Part shown: one piece after another, positions 45,225 through 56,298 of the stretch
How positions within the stretch are numbered: the first letter of the stretch is position 1
Layout: the number at the start of each line of letters is the position of its first letter
From: Ascaphus truei
Lineage: Eukaryota > Chordata > Amphibia > Anura > Ascaphidae
Direction: 5' to 3'
Assembly: GCA_036426205.1 (NCBI GenBank)
Contig: CM071568.1
Coordinates: 123,724,945-123,788,944, forward strand
Length of the DNA stretch: 64,000 bases
Notes under the pieces: model-generated
Told to the model about the DNA's origin: nothing
The model's input: the letters and a program-made list of their open reading frames with translations, nothing else
Databases searched by the model: none
Translations under genes and position numbers: made by a program

Positions 45225-45783
45225 TTAGTTCTTAAAAAGTCAATAAACTGCATTTGTTTCTACGCCATTGTGCACAAATGTGAAATCCATTCCCTTTTAC
45301 ATACAGTACAGTACAGTAGGTGCTTTCCCTACTCGGACCAAATATCAACCAATACTTGTAACCAGCACCTTTTTTAAAGAAATCAAACGGCATGAAATGT
45401 TTTTAAATAAATATAATTCTTGTAAGTTAGTTTGTAAACATGTGGAGGAAGCACGGGAAGGGTTTGACTTCCTCTTGCCTTTCCCTTTTCTGTAATGTCA
45501 CTGTGGTGGTTATTGACTACAACCTCCCATCTGCAAACTGGGGACCAATTCATTGTAACGAGAACCAAAAAACAGCACCATATTTATCAAAGACTATGAT
45601 TATTATTGGATGCAATTGGAGATTTATCTTGGGCAGGGTAAAATACATACATATATACATACACACACACACTAGATATTTCCATCGTTACATACAATAC
45701 ATACATATTAGATACATGAAATACATACACACATACCTATACACCAGATACTGTAAATGCATCATACACACACAACAGATACA

Positions 45784-46737
45784 TGCACTGTTAAGCCCAG
45801 CCATTGCCCTTGCCTGTCTGGATGGACATCCCAGTTTCAGCAGAGGTATCCGCCTTATTGTGGCTCATCTGGCCCAAAACTGTATGGTACTATGTATTTG
45901 TAAATCTTTACTCTGTGTAATGGTGTGATGCATGTATTTCTGTGGTTCTTTGATGTGTGAGGCTGGTAACACACCATGGAAGCTGGGCTTTGTTAATCGA
46001 GTAGGGGGGGTGCAGTGCTGGGGCCATTGTGAGTGTGGAGATGGGCGCCACTCAGGTCTGGGTAATTGTTGGTTCAAAGAACGGAGCCTTTGTCCTTCCC
46101 AAACATTGAGCCGCCTATCTGTGAGAGATATCCAGCCAGCTATGGGAACCATTGCTTGATGGAAGCCCCTTAGGTGCTATTCCCATTTGCTGGTTTGAAA
46201 TCCTTGCTATCCATAATGCCGCACCTGGGGTCTGTCCTAACCGCATCATCACTGCCCCTGGCCATCACACACGAGCCCTTGCTCTGTGATTGGCCCACAC
46301 GCAGCATCCGTGCTGTGATTGTTGACAGCTCCCCTCTATAGACTGAGATAGAGACCAAGGTTTATGAATAGGGCTGCAGATCTCAGTTCCACAGTCGTCC
46401 CTGGAGTTACCGTGTGCTCTGAGACTTTACCGGAGACACACTAGAACAGGGTTTGGTGATTTAAATTTGCACTTCTCCAAATAGCACCCCCGAGGTCTTG
46501 AGAGACCGTAACCCCTGCGGATATAGAAATACTCTTGGGTAAGCTTATTGAAGTGGCGCTCAGCACCTTGCTAGCTAGACTTCCAACCATAACCCTTGTT
46601 TTGGTGAATGTGGGCTTGTTTTTGTCACTGTGTTGTGTCTGTTGGCTGAGGACTAAATAAATACACTTTATTGAATGCCTTTGTCGTGTCTGGTGCCTTG
46701 ACACCAGTGAATTGTCCTGGTCTTTGGTGTAATGCAC
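45784..46737 (+). mobile_element. LTR-like insertion with 5-bp duplication
   Basis: TGCAC lies at 45784-45788 and 46733-46737 around 45789-46732 (TGTTAAGCCC...TTTGGTGTAA). It has AATAAATACACTTTATTG near 46655, like a polyadenylation region. The terminal bases are TG...AA, not TG...CA, so the class is uncertain. No coding region. Confidence 0.55.
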
Positions 46738-46797
46738 CACAGATACAGGCATCATACACACACATGCCAGATTCATGCACCACACACTCACCAGATA

Positions 46798-47848
46798 CAG
46801 GTGTAGCTTAGTCCACCTACCCGGCCTGCGGTGCGGGGGAGCTGCTCAGTGGTTGGCCGGAGCTGCATGTGATTGGGAGTGTGGGGGCGGCCATTTTGGT
46901 AGTTGCGCATGCGCAGTGCAGCGAGGCGCAAATGCACAGTGGAGGAGGTGGCGGCCATCTTAGGATAGCTTCGCATATGCAGCCGCTGGACTACAAGTCC
47001 CAGAATCTCTAGAGGCAGGGACTGCCCCAGCAGTGGATTGGAGCAGTGAGAGGAACAGGATATTCTCTGCGGGCGGAGAGCCAAAGGAGAAGGTAATGTC
47101 CAGGGAGCAGTGCTTCCTGGGCTAGGCCTAGACTTTGCCCTTAGGCCCCAGTTAGGCCCTGAGACACCAGAAGCGGAGTGTTGCAGGGATGCCCCATATA
47201 GGGACTCTTCCCCTTATTGTCATTTCTGCCCCGGTGACCAGATGACCATGCGGCGCCCTGGCACCAGGTCACAGGATCAGAGACAGTGTGTGAGACCCTC
47301 CGGCTGGAGCTCACACTGCGAGGCAGATTAGGACCCTTAGGAGAGAGGGGATTTGTGTTGGAGGCCCTGCTATGTGGAACCCGCTCCAACACACAATGCC
47401 AAGCAGCACCTGGGTACTGGTGTACCCAGGCAGGTACCCAACGTGCACCTACATCTACAGGGGGTAGCACTACCTCACATTTGGATGGGATTGCTGGGAC
47501 AGGACACCAGGGGTTATTGGTGCCACAGAACCCTAAGTACTTTGGGGGAACCACCACGTGTTGGGGCACTGGGTTCATACTGTGGATACCGGTTATCTGT
47601 GTTAGTATGTGTGTACAGTAAAGCTTAGTTATATACATTGTGTGGTTTATTACTGTGTATTGGTTCCTGTAAGGAGTTATCCCGCAAACGCTGGGATCCC
47701 TCATGGGTGGAGGCGCTGCACACAAGGAGAAAGAGCTCACCCCAGGTTCCCAGAGGTGGAGGGTTAGGCCTCCTGTGAGCAACAGGTACAGCAGCACGCG
47801 TAGTTGCCGTGTAGTTCCCTTAGGCATAGGGAAAGGGAGCTACACAGG
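46798..47848 (-). mobile_element. Solo LTR with 4-bp duplication CAGG
   Basis: 46802-47844 runs TGTAGCTTAG...GGGAGCTACA, flanked by CAGG on each side within the minisatellite. In minus orientation it opens TGTAGCTCCCTTTCCC like the family at 36435, though it is longer (1043 bp). The TGGAGGCGCTGCACACAAGG segment is shared with the LTRs near 770 and 29597. No gag/pol. Confidence 0.7.
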
Positions 47849-48105
47849 CATCATACACGCACGCGCCAGAGGCATGCACCACAGATGCATGTACTGTATC
47901 TGGTGTGTGTATGATGCATGTATCTTTGGTGCATGTCTCTGGCATGTGTGTGTATATGATGCATGTATCTGGTGTGTGTATGATACATGTATCATATACA
48001 CACATGCCAGAGACATGCACCAAAGATACATGCATTATACACACACACCAGAGGCATGCACCACAGATGCATGCATCATGCAAACAGATACATGCACATA
48101 CACAT

Positions 48106-49970
48106 TCTTTACAAAATGTTGCTTTTTTTTTATTGCGAACTAAGTGGAACTGCCACTTTAACAGTGCTATAGTTAAAGTTTGGATATGGGAAACCCTATT
48201 TTCTTAAGTTGTTAGGACAATCTATGGCTCTGCTTGTTTGTTTTCATTCAACAAAGCAATTCCCTCAATACCAGAGCAGCTGAAACTGCATACATTCCCC
48301 AGGGAGTTTCAGTAAACATTCTTGATATATCAGTCTCAAGTTTTAATACTGTACATAGAAGTTTCTAGTAAATGGCTTCCAAAAATGAATTCTGTTTTAC
48401 AATTCTTTACCAACGTATTGCCACTAGCCCACACGTACTGTATTGTCACTAGCCCACACGGATTGCCACAGCTATAATTCTCTTCTCGGAGGAAATAATC
48501 CAAATACACAGGTATAACCTAAAGATAATCAGTGTTGACTGCTAACTACAATAGAAAATGACAATAATAACTGTTGTTGTTATTATGTATAATTTCAGGA
48601 AGAGACCAGTTTTAATGCAATGTAAGAAGAACAACATTAATAGCCTATGGAGGAAGATAGCATGCTAGCCCATTAAAGAAAAACTGTTCATAATAATTAT
48701 TATATTTAACATTATTATTATTTATATTTATTTATTTGTATGTAGCACTGGAGCAGTACTTGTCAATTGACAAAATAAGATTGTTAAACAAAGAAATATG
48801 TCATAGCAAAGGTGAGTTCTATAGACATACAGTATGAAGGGAAAACATAGGAGGAAGTTCCTGCTTCACAGACCCAACTTACCTGCTACTTGCATAATAT
48901 TTCATTAATAAAATGTACTTGCTTGTATGCGCTACCAACCGTTTCCGTTATTTTTATTTCGATGTGCATTAGGATACATTAAGATTAGCTGTTTAGGGTA
49001 TAGAAATGATTGATACTAACTCAGAATGACATTGAAACTTAAGAAGATGAAACAAAGTCTAATGTAATTCAAGAATCCTTTGAGGGTACAGCTATATGTC
49101 AGGCTTGTCCTGAGCAGTGACCTCTTTAACTGGACTCAGCTGTGTGTGTTTGTAGAGTATACACAAGTGACCAGTAAGTACCTTGAATGTCGTTCACATT
49201 GCACGAGGCCGTGGAGTGGGGGCATTAAAAATAAATAGGCAGCGAGTAGGGCACTTGTTTTTGTAATATGAGACTTCTATGTATGATGTAATTCTCCATT
49301 TCACTACAGAAGGGTTAAAACAATTTAGTAACGGCACTTGTGTAATGCTTGCATGTGCGTGAAGATAATAATACTACTGTCTGTATGTAATATAAAGTGA
49401 AAAATAACCTAACGCAGAATTCCATGTGTGCTTATTCATGGGGGATCCCTTAGCTTGCTCTGGTTGCTAGGCACCAATTTCCAATCTATAGCTTACACAG
49501 GCTCCGAAGAGAGAACTGAATACACAGAGAATTTGTAAGAAAGATCCCTACCCACAAGGCACAGCATGTATTTTGACATGCAAATGTGTTTATTGCTCCG
49601 GCACACACTATAAGGGAATCGCATTGGTATTTTATCCGTTTTTATTGCATGGTGCCTGTCATGTTGAATTCACAACAATTTGATCACTGCACTTGTTCTC
49701 AGCATTTCCGTTAAGTATGGTTGCAATGCAAAGATGGCATATCCAAACATGTATAGGACACTTATTGAATGTAATCATTGCTACTTATTAACTGTCCCAG
49801 CTGCATATTTTGAAGTGTGTCCTCAAATGACCAATCACATGAGCCTAGGATTCAGAATTAGAATCTATCTTGGTATAAGCACTACTGTTTGCTGGTGTCA
49901 AATCAACAACAGCGTTAACCTGTTCTGTGCCAAGGGAGCTTGTAGCACAGTTCCCTGTGTACTGATGGGT
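48106..49970. other. No gene recognised
   Basis: AT-rich single-copy-looking DNA. The open frame at 49680-50015 has no domain and runs into the hAT-like element. Confidence 0.4.
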
Positions 49971-50316
49971 TTAAAGCCAGGGTGGACAACCTTTTTTTTT
50001 CAGGTGTGCCAATAAATCAGCACAATTTTGTTTGCGGGCTTATATCCCCCCCATGTCTCACAATCAGCCCCCCTCCTCATATCACTAAATTGCCCCCTCT
50101 CCACCTAAGAATTTTACCTTGGGGGCGTGGGAGGCCTTTGGTTCCGTGGCAGAGGGGAGCTGGGGCCGGATGCGGAAGTTGGACCCAACTTCAGAGCGGT
50201 CCCAACTACCGCTGCCTGCCGGGATAACCGACATGGGGGGGCTGGCGGATGGGGGACGGATGCCGGTCAATTCAAATTCCATCGCAGGCCACAGATTTGC
50301 CAGCCCTGCTTTAGAG
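49969..50316. mobile_element. hAT-like MITE, decayed
   Basis: About 49977-50308 runs CCAGGGTGGACAACC...GATTTGCCAGCCCTG. Flanks GTTTAAAG and CTTTAGAG agree at 6 of 8. CCCATGTC and GACATGGG words pair inside. Confidence 0.5.
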
Positions 50317-50871
50317 GGAACCAAATGGAGCAATCGCTCTTAATATTTTAACAATACATGATTGTAGTCAGATTTGTTCTGTGATACTGTGTTCAAGACA
50401 CGGTACCATGCTAGCTACAGCATTACTAACATTGTAGTCATGTAAAAAGTTTATAATAAAACTACTTCTTCTCCCCTCATTTTCTACTAATCTTCAATCT
50501 TAAACGTGCAGTTACTATAACTGCTGGATAAGTGTGCGAAAAGTAACAAGTAGTTGGCTAAATAAAATAATTTAATGATGTAGCTAATGTTTTTTAATGC
50601 TGGAGTTCATCCTAGCTTGCTAAAAAAAAAATAACCCTTATTGGTGCAGTAGCCTTTTAGTGGTACTTGGCGCACAAACATAATTATTGTACCAAACAAT
50701 GCAAATGGATTCCTTAAACGTATGCGTCATCTGTAAAGCAAAATGTAACTTTTTTGTTTTTGTTTCTAAGAAAATGTAAAAAGCTTTTATTTTTAATGGG
50801 TGCCCTGAAACGTAGTGTTCATACCAATCCGATGTTTCATTCACCGTCGTCCCTTATAGACAGCAAACCTA
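50317..50871. other. No gene recognised
   Basis: AT-rich stretch, no repeat edges seen. Confidence 0.4.
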
Positions 50872-51176
50872 TTAGGCCGCGTCCATGGTGAGCGCTACGG
50901 TGTGGGTGGCGCGAAGAAAATGCCGTGCCTCTATGAGACAAGCTGTAGAGCACCGGCGCTCGCAATGCGCAAGAAACCAGATACATTTGTTTCTGTTGCT
51001 CCACGGCCGGGTCACGTGAGAGCGAACCAACAGCATGATGTCATGGCTATGCCTCTGACATGCCCCCGACACACCTCCCCATCGTATCTACCCCATGGCC
51101 ACAAATGTCTCCTGCTACAGGCGTGCCTGACGCCGTACGAATGCGCATGCGTGCACGACCCATGGACGCGGCCTTA
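50872..51176. mobile_element. PIF/Harbinger MITE with TTA duplication
   Basis: Element 50875-51173 (299 bp), ends GGCCGCGTCCATGG and CCATGGACGCGGCC, exact inverted repeats of 14 bp. TTA lies on both sides. TWA duplication is the PIF/Harbinger signature. The GC-rich interior gives chance open frames. Confidence 0.88.
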
Positions 51177-51298
51177 GAAGAATAGGGCAGAACTAAACAT
51201 ACTTTGGAGGAATGAATACTTTATGGGCCACCGCTGTCCATTCCTCACGTATTTGTATTGAAAAGTATTGCACTTACCAGGTACAATACTACATATAA

Positions 51299-52080
51299 AC
51301 AAAATACTGTCAAGCGCTTCGGTGTGAAGCAAATGCACCTATGGTGTCATTGATGTCATGTGGGGCTGTGAAAAGGGAGCAGTGTGGACCACAAGGATAA
51401 CCGGAGTATCTGAGCAAGGTAATGACCCTTACCTCAATCTCAGCTCCTGGTCTGGGTCCCGCTCTCCTCTAGTTCAGCTCCTGCGTGCAGCCAGCATGGA
51501 AGATACAGCTGTGTGGAAGAATTGTGGCGCAACTGCGCATGACAGACTTCACAGGATCCCGGATGGATAGAAAAAACTTTATTGGCACGACAGCATCACA
51601 ATAGGGCTACACCACGATCTCCCCCTCTACGCGTTTCACCCTCTTGCTAGGGCTTCGTCTCGGAGTGGGGAGATGTGGCGTGAGCCTGCAGATTTAAAGG
51701 CAAAAATCCAGCGAAAATCGCTAAAATGTTAACCCCTTCATGGGTATTATCACCTATTAATATATTGATCTAATAAACATAGATAGTAGCAAAAGAGCCA
51801 GATTACTGCCATACCTATATTCAATATGACAGCCATATGATTAATTCATAACATGAAGGGTAAATAAAAACTTTAAAAAAACTGTATACAACACCTGAAA
51901 GATTAAATGTTATGTCTCTGATCTCTGTGCAAAACTGTGTTAAGACATATCTATATTATGCAAAATCACTATTAATTAATTTATCCAAGTCTTAATGTGG
52001 GACTTGGTAACCAGAGATGACTTAGTGACAGTAAACATTAATGAAGAAGGTGAATAAGAGGGAAAATGGGGAGAGGAAGG
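51299..52080 (-). repeat. PLE terminal repeat 1
   Basis: Shares with 55354-56140 the whole sequence from AAACAAAATACTGTCAAGCG to GGGGAGAGGAAGG, with only scattered substitutions and small indels. The 70-codon frame in each copy is kept in both, differing at one residue, but has no recognisable domain and reads through the repeat's 3' part. Confidence 0.88.
51620..51670 (-). ncRNA. Degenerate hammerhead in terminal repeat 1
   Basis: Minus strand: CCGAGACGA (C3 U4 of the core replaced), stem II CCCT/AGGG with AGCAAG loop, GTGAA, ACGCGT, A, GAGGGGG. Stem II and the palindrome are kept but the core is off-consensus in the same way in repeat 2. Confidence 0.6.
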
Positions 52081-52470
52081 TGAGTGGGTGGGTGACTTGA
52101 CTGAGTGAGTGGGTGGGTGACTTGACTGAGTGAGTGGGTGGGTGACTTGACTGAGTGAGTGGGTGGGTGACTTGACTGAGTGAGTGGGTGGGTGACTTGA
52201 CTGAGTGAGTGGGTGGGTGACTTGACTGAGTGAGTGGGTGGGTGACTGAGTGAGTGGGTGGGTGACTAAGTGAGTTTTTGGGTGACTAAGTGAGTGGGTG
52301 GGTGGGTTACTGAGTGGGTGGGTTACTGAGTGGGTGGGTGACTGAGTGGGTGGGTGACTGAGTGGGTGGGTGACTGAGTGAGTGGGTGGCTGGGTGAAAG
52401 TGACTGGGTGGGTGTGTGGGTGACTGGGTGGGTCACTGGTGACAGTGCATGGGTGGGAGATGGTGGGTGA
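52081..52470. repeat. 25-bp minisatellite
   Basis: GTGAGTGGGTGGGTGACTT plus GACTGA repeats about six times exactly, then grades into shorter GTGGGTGACTGA units. The open frames of S/H/T/P repeats on the minus strand are by-products. Confidence 0.92.
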
Positions 52471-52479
52471 CTTACCTTG

Positions 52480-52956
52480 ACCCCGTGGCATCTGGCTGGG
52501 GCAGGAGGTGAGTTCGGGAAGCTGGGGGGGGGCAAGAGTGGCAGGAGACCCGCGCCGCGCTTCCCCTCCGTCCGGGAGCTGGCGCACGTGAGGGGGAGTC
52601 CCGCGCCGCGCTTCCCCTCTCCGGTAGCGGCGCACGTGAGGGGGAGTCCCGCACCGCGCTTCCCCTCTCCGGTAGCGGCGCACGTGAGGGGGAGAGCAGG
52701 AGGCCCGGGCCGCGCCGCGAGGGGGGAGGAGCCTGGAGTTTGCTGCTGAGCAGGAGGGCCGCGGCGCACGGTGAGGGTGATGGTGCGGCTGGGGATGTTG
52801 CAGAGCGTGGGGATTTGGGTGAGGTGGGGGGAGAGAGTGAGGGGCACCAGGAGAGGAGGGGGGGTGTGTGTGTGTGTGGAAGGTGAGCTGCGGTCCAATT
52901 GACGGGGGAGAGTGAGGGTGTGTGTGTGTGTGTGTGAGGGTGTGTGTGTGTGTGTG

Positions 52957-52990
<34 letters not shown>

Positions 52991-53104
52991 TGCCCGTCAC
53001 TCTGCCTCAGGCCAATGAGAGGTGCGGGGGCGGGCAGGCCAAGGGAAAAATGAGATTGCCGCTAGGGACGCAGACATACAGTGCTTTCAGAAATATATAG
53101 TAGA
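52480..53104 (-). mobile_element. Helitron fragment, 3' end missing
   Basis: Minus strand from 53104 starts TCTACTATATATTTCTGAAAG after an A, then matches the Helitron at 43584 (CCCTAGCGGCAATC, CTCTCATTGGCCTGAGGC). Contains a 46-bp tandem (CGCACGTGAGGGGGAGTCCC... about three units, 52590-52695) and a GT repeat (52860-52990). No 3' hairpin was found before the minisatellite. Confidence 0.7.
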
Positions 53105-53382
53105 TAATTCATAATGGGTTCACAAATGGCTGTTGAGGGGTGTCTACTGCATCAGATCTGAATGAGACACGAAAAAACATGTCTAAAGGCAAATACTACT
53201 CTTACATTGTGGTTAAATCAACATTAATGTTAATGAACCATCAGTGTAATGATTTAATTTAAGACGAGTTTAAGAATAGTTAGGTGAACGCTCCGGATGC
53301 CAGCTGCCTGCGTATGATATGCGATCAAAATGCCTACCTTGATTTGACACCATGTGAGTGTATTTTACCATATATTTATTTA
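53105..53382. other. Interior of the PLE-type insertion, no feature
   Basis: AT-rich DNA between two Helitrons; possibly remaining PLE interior. Confidence 0.4.
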
Positions 53383-54583
53383 TCTATATATATATATAAA
53401 AATGAAAACATTGTTTCTTTGCTGTGCTTATGGGCAATCTGATTGGTCCGTCGGTCTGTCACTCAGCCTCTGGCCAATCCGATTGGTCCGTGGCCCAGCC
53501 CCGCCCCCGCAGGTCTCTCATTGGCTTGCTTGCTACTATGACCTCACCCAACTCCCACTCTCTCACCCGCCGCCGACACAGCTTGGGGGGAGAGGGGGGG
53601 TGGGACACACGCACAACCACCCGGCCACTCTCCTCTTCTCCTCCTCACTCTGCGGCCTGGCCCGCTGGATCCCCCCCATCACCCTCCCCCTCACCGGCTC
53701 CCCCCACATCACCGCCCCTCACCCGCAGCTCACCTTCCCGCTACCTTCCCTCGCGGCGCCCTTAACCCTGCTTGGCAGCGGGGGAGGGGCAGGGGGAGCG
53801 CGGCGCGGCTGACTGTCCCCTGGGGCGGCCAGTGGGAGGACACGGGGCGCCTCCAGCCTTCCCCCAAGCGACAGCAATGCGATAGCTGTAATGCACATGA
53901 GCATACCATGGTAACCTGAAGTCATCTCCGTTAGGTGCAGCCACGGTGTAGAAGGAGCCAAATAGTCCCATAGTCTTGGTAGTAGGCGACGGGATCCCAA
54001 CAGAAAATCCTGGCTCGCCGGCTCCCCCTCCATCACCTCCCCTCACCCGCAGCTCACCTCCCCGCTACCTTCCCCTCGGCGTGCCTTCCCCCCTCAACCC
54101 GACCCCCCCTCATCGTCCACTGCTAGGCCATCACACCTTGCCACGTACAGCGGGAAATGCCAGCGGGAGGGGGGGGGAGCAGTGCAGTGGCGGCCGCGCG
54201 GGACATGCCCTTCCCTCCGGTCCCCTTGCCCACGGTGCTCCCTTGGTTGCCCGCGCGGGGCGGGAGATGGGCACGGGGGGGAGGGGCGGGAGCCGCCTGT
54301 TTGGATCGGCGGCCGTTCCATTCAAACTCACCCCCCCATCCTCCTGTCCACTGTGTGTGTGTATGTATGTATGGGAGAGTGTGTGTGTGTGTATGGAAGA
54401 GAGAGACTGTGTGTGTCACTGTGTGTGTGTGTGGGACACTGTAGGGGGGGGACCGGAGCTGCACATGGGGGGGGGGGGGGGGGAAACGGAGAAAGAGAGG
54501 AGCGGAGAAACAGACAGGGGGAGTGAAGAGAGAGGTGGGAGCGGGAAATTTTACTCCCGGGCAACGCCGGGTCCTTCAGCTAG
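53383..54583 (+). mobile_element. Non-autonomous Helitron, possibly with captured DNA
   Basis: Starts TCTATATATATATATAAAAA after an A, ends CCCGGGCAACGCCGGG-TCCTTCAG-CTAG before a T, a textbook Helitron 3' end. Interior holds CATTGGC/GATTGGTCC words, a partial duplication (CTCACCCGCAGCTCACC at 53713 and 54045) bracketing a less C-rich segment 53860-54010, and a GT stretch at 54350-54440. Confidence 0.9.
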
Positions 54584-55353
54584 TTCTATATAAAGCTTTT
54601 ATCAGTCTACACTATTTTTGGTCTCTTTACCTTATTCCACGAAGGTCCCTACACCTTTGGATACATTGGGTACAGCACCGCAAAGACAGAATTGCCACTG
54701 GTTGGGATATGCACTAAAAGATTGAGAAATCTGTGAGTACAAACTCCGTTGGGTTCTGGATAAACAAACTCCTTAAACCATCTAAAACCATTTTGCACTA
54801 TTGTTTGTATGTTTTCTTTTCACATATACCTGCGATCCCAAAAAAACTAGACCTGTCCCACATCTGCCTGGTAACACAAAGGTCACTTTTCTACCAAAAT
54901 GGAACTAGCCCAAATCAAAACCAAGAGGTGAAAAAGGGGATTCCAGTGCCCATGCCCCCCACAGTCCCATGCCCCCCTCAGCTAAATGCTTTTCATTCTG
55001 GGTTAGCGTTACAAGAAAAAAATAAAGTTGGGTGTGTGTCTCCTGAACTCTGACCATAGATTTTGGCCTCAAATTCGCATATGTACTCCCTCAGCATGGC
55101 AATGTGCTTGTGGGGAGGTAACGCCAACACATGTTGTAGGCAGACGCTCACAGAGGTATGCAAGGGAGACTGATTATAGTGGAATTAAATAAGGCTTTTA
55201 TTGCGCCTGTTTCCTTAATATCAGGAAACCATCCAAACAAGGGGTAAACAAAGCTTCTATTCACTTGGGAGTATTTCTAGTGAAATACTATGCAATCCAC
55301 CACTCCCTTTGGATAAGCATGTCTCCCAGCCCCAAACATATAGCATGAAATAC
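54584..55353. other. Interior of the PLE-type insertion, no gene
   Basis: AT-balanced sequence with a 106-codon frame at 54733 lacking any RT or nuclease motif. Could be PLE leader or UTR. Confidence 0.4.
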
Positions 55354-56140
55354 AAACAAAATACTGTCAAGCGCTTCGGTGTGAAGCAAATGCACCTATG
55401 GTGTCATTGATGTCATGTGGGGCTGTGAAAAGGGAGCAGTGTGGACCACAAGGATAACCGGAGTATCTGAGCAAGGTAATGACCCTTACCTCAATCTCAG
55501 CTCCTGGTCTGGGTCCCGCTCTCCTCTAGTTCAGCTTCTGCGTGCAGCCAGCATGGAAGATACAGCTGTGTGGAAGAATTGTGGCGCAATTGCGCATGAC
55601 AGACTTCACAGGATCCCGGATGGATAGAAAAAACTTTATTGGCACGACAGCATCACACTAGGGCTACACCACGATCTCCCCCTCTACGCGTTTCACCCTC
55701 TTGCTAGGGCTTCGTCTCGGAGTGGGGAGATGTGGCGTGAGCCTGCAGATTTAAAGGCAAAAAGCCCGCGAAAATCGCTAAAATGTTAACCCCTTCATGG
55801 GTATTTTCACCTGTTAATATATTGATCTAATAAACATGGATAGTAGCAAAAGAGCCAGATTACTGCCATACCTATATTCAATATGACAGCCATATGATTA
55901 ATTCATAACATGGAGGGTAAATAAAACCTTTAAAAAAACTGTATACAACACCTGAAAAATTAAATGTTGTCTCTGATCTCTGTGCAAAACTGTGTTAAGA
56001 CATATTATCTATATTATGCAAAAGCACTATTAATTCATTTATCCAAGTGTCTTAATGTAGGACTTGGTAACCAGAGATAACTTAGTGACAGGAAACATTA
56101 ATGAAGAAGGTGAATAAGAGGGAAAATGGGGAGAGGAAGG
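55354..56140 (-). repeat. PLE terminal repeat 2
   Basis: Near-identical direct copy of 51299-52080. The ACGCGT hammerhead-like motif lies at 55677-55728 on the minus strand with the same off-consensus core. Followed directly by the inverted segment. Confidence 0.88.
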
Positions 56141-56144
56141 GGGG

Positions 56145-56283
56145 AGCAAGAGGGTGAAACGCGTAGAGGGGGAGATCGTGGTGTAGCCCTAGTGTGATGC
56201 TGTCATGCCAATAAAGTTTTTTCTATCCATCCGGGATCCTGTGAAGTCTGTCATGCGCAGTTGCGCCACAATTCTTCCACACA
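56145..56283 (+). repeat. Inverted terminal piece of the PLE-type insertion
   Basis: Reverse complement of about 55570-55705 with two or three differences; includes GAAACGCGTAGAGGGGG in plus orientation, that is, only the 3' half of the ribozyme motif. Abuts the right target duplication. Confidence 0.85.
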
Positions 56284-56298
56284 ACAATACTACATATA

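Larger units (their letters stand above)
45640..48105. repeat. CA-rich minisatellite split by two insertions
   Basis: Units around CATCATACACACACCAGATACATGCACCA occur at 45640-45788, 46733-46801 and 47845-48105, in both orientations in the last part (GTGTGTATGATGCATGTATC). The pieces join cleanly when the two LTR-like insertions are removed. Confidence 0.8.
51284..56298 (-). mobile_element. Non-autonomous PLE-type insertion with two direct terminal repeats and inverted end
   Basis: ACAATACTACATATA is present at 51284-51298 and 56284-56298. Inside: terminal repeat 1 (51299-52080), a 3.27-kb interior, terminal repeat 2 (55354-56140) nearly identical to the first, then 56145-56283, an inverted copy of the 55.57-55.70 kb part. 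Direct repeats plus a short inverted end and a long target duplication fit PLE structure. Each repeat holds an ACGCGT hammerhead-like motif on the minus strand. The interior has no RT or GIY-YIG sequence. Confidence 0.82.

Noticed and set aside
47141..47827. 228-codon minus-strand frame
   Set aside because: Lies within the LTR at 46802-47844; no retroviral or other domain recognised.
45640..48105. CRISPR-like regularly repeated words
   Set aside because: The repeats are contiguous CA-rich minisatellite units in both orientations in a eukaryotic genome, with no unique spacers.
51358..51570. 70-codon frame conserved in both PLE terminal repeats (also at 55415)
   Set aside because: Conservation is explained by the near identity of the whole repeats, not by coding selection.
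51976..53000. Long minus-strand frames rich in THPLSHP
   Set aside because: They read the 25-bp minisatellite and the GT repeat; no protein-like composition outside the repeats.
54123..54600. Possible CpG-island promoter of a host gene
   Set aside because: The GC-rich stretch is the body of a Helitron with clear ends; no exon follows.
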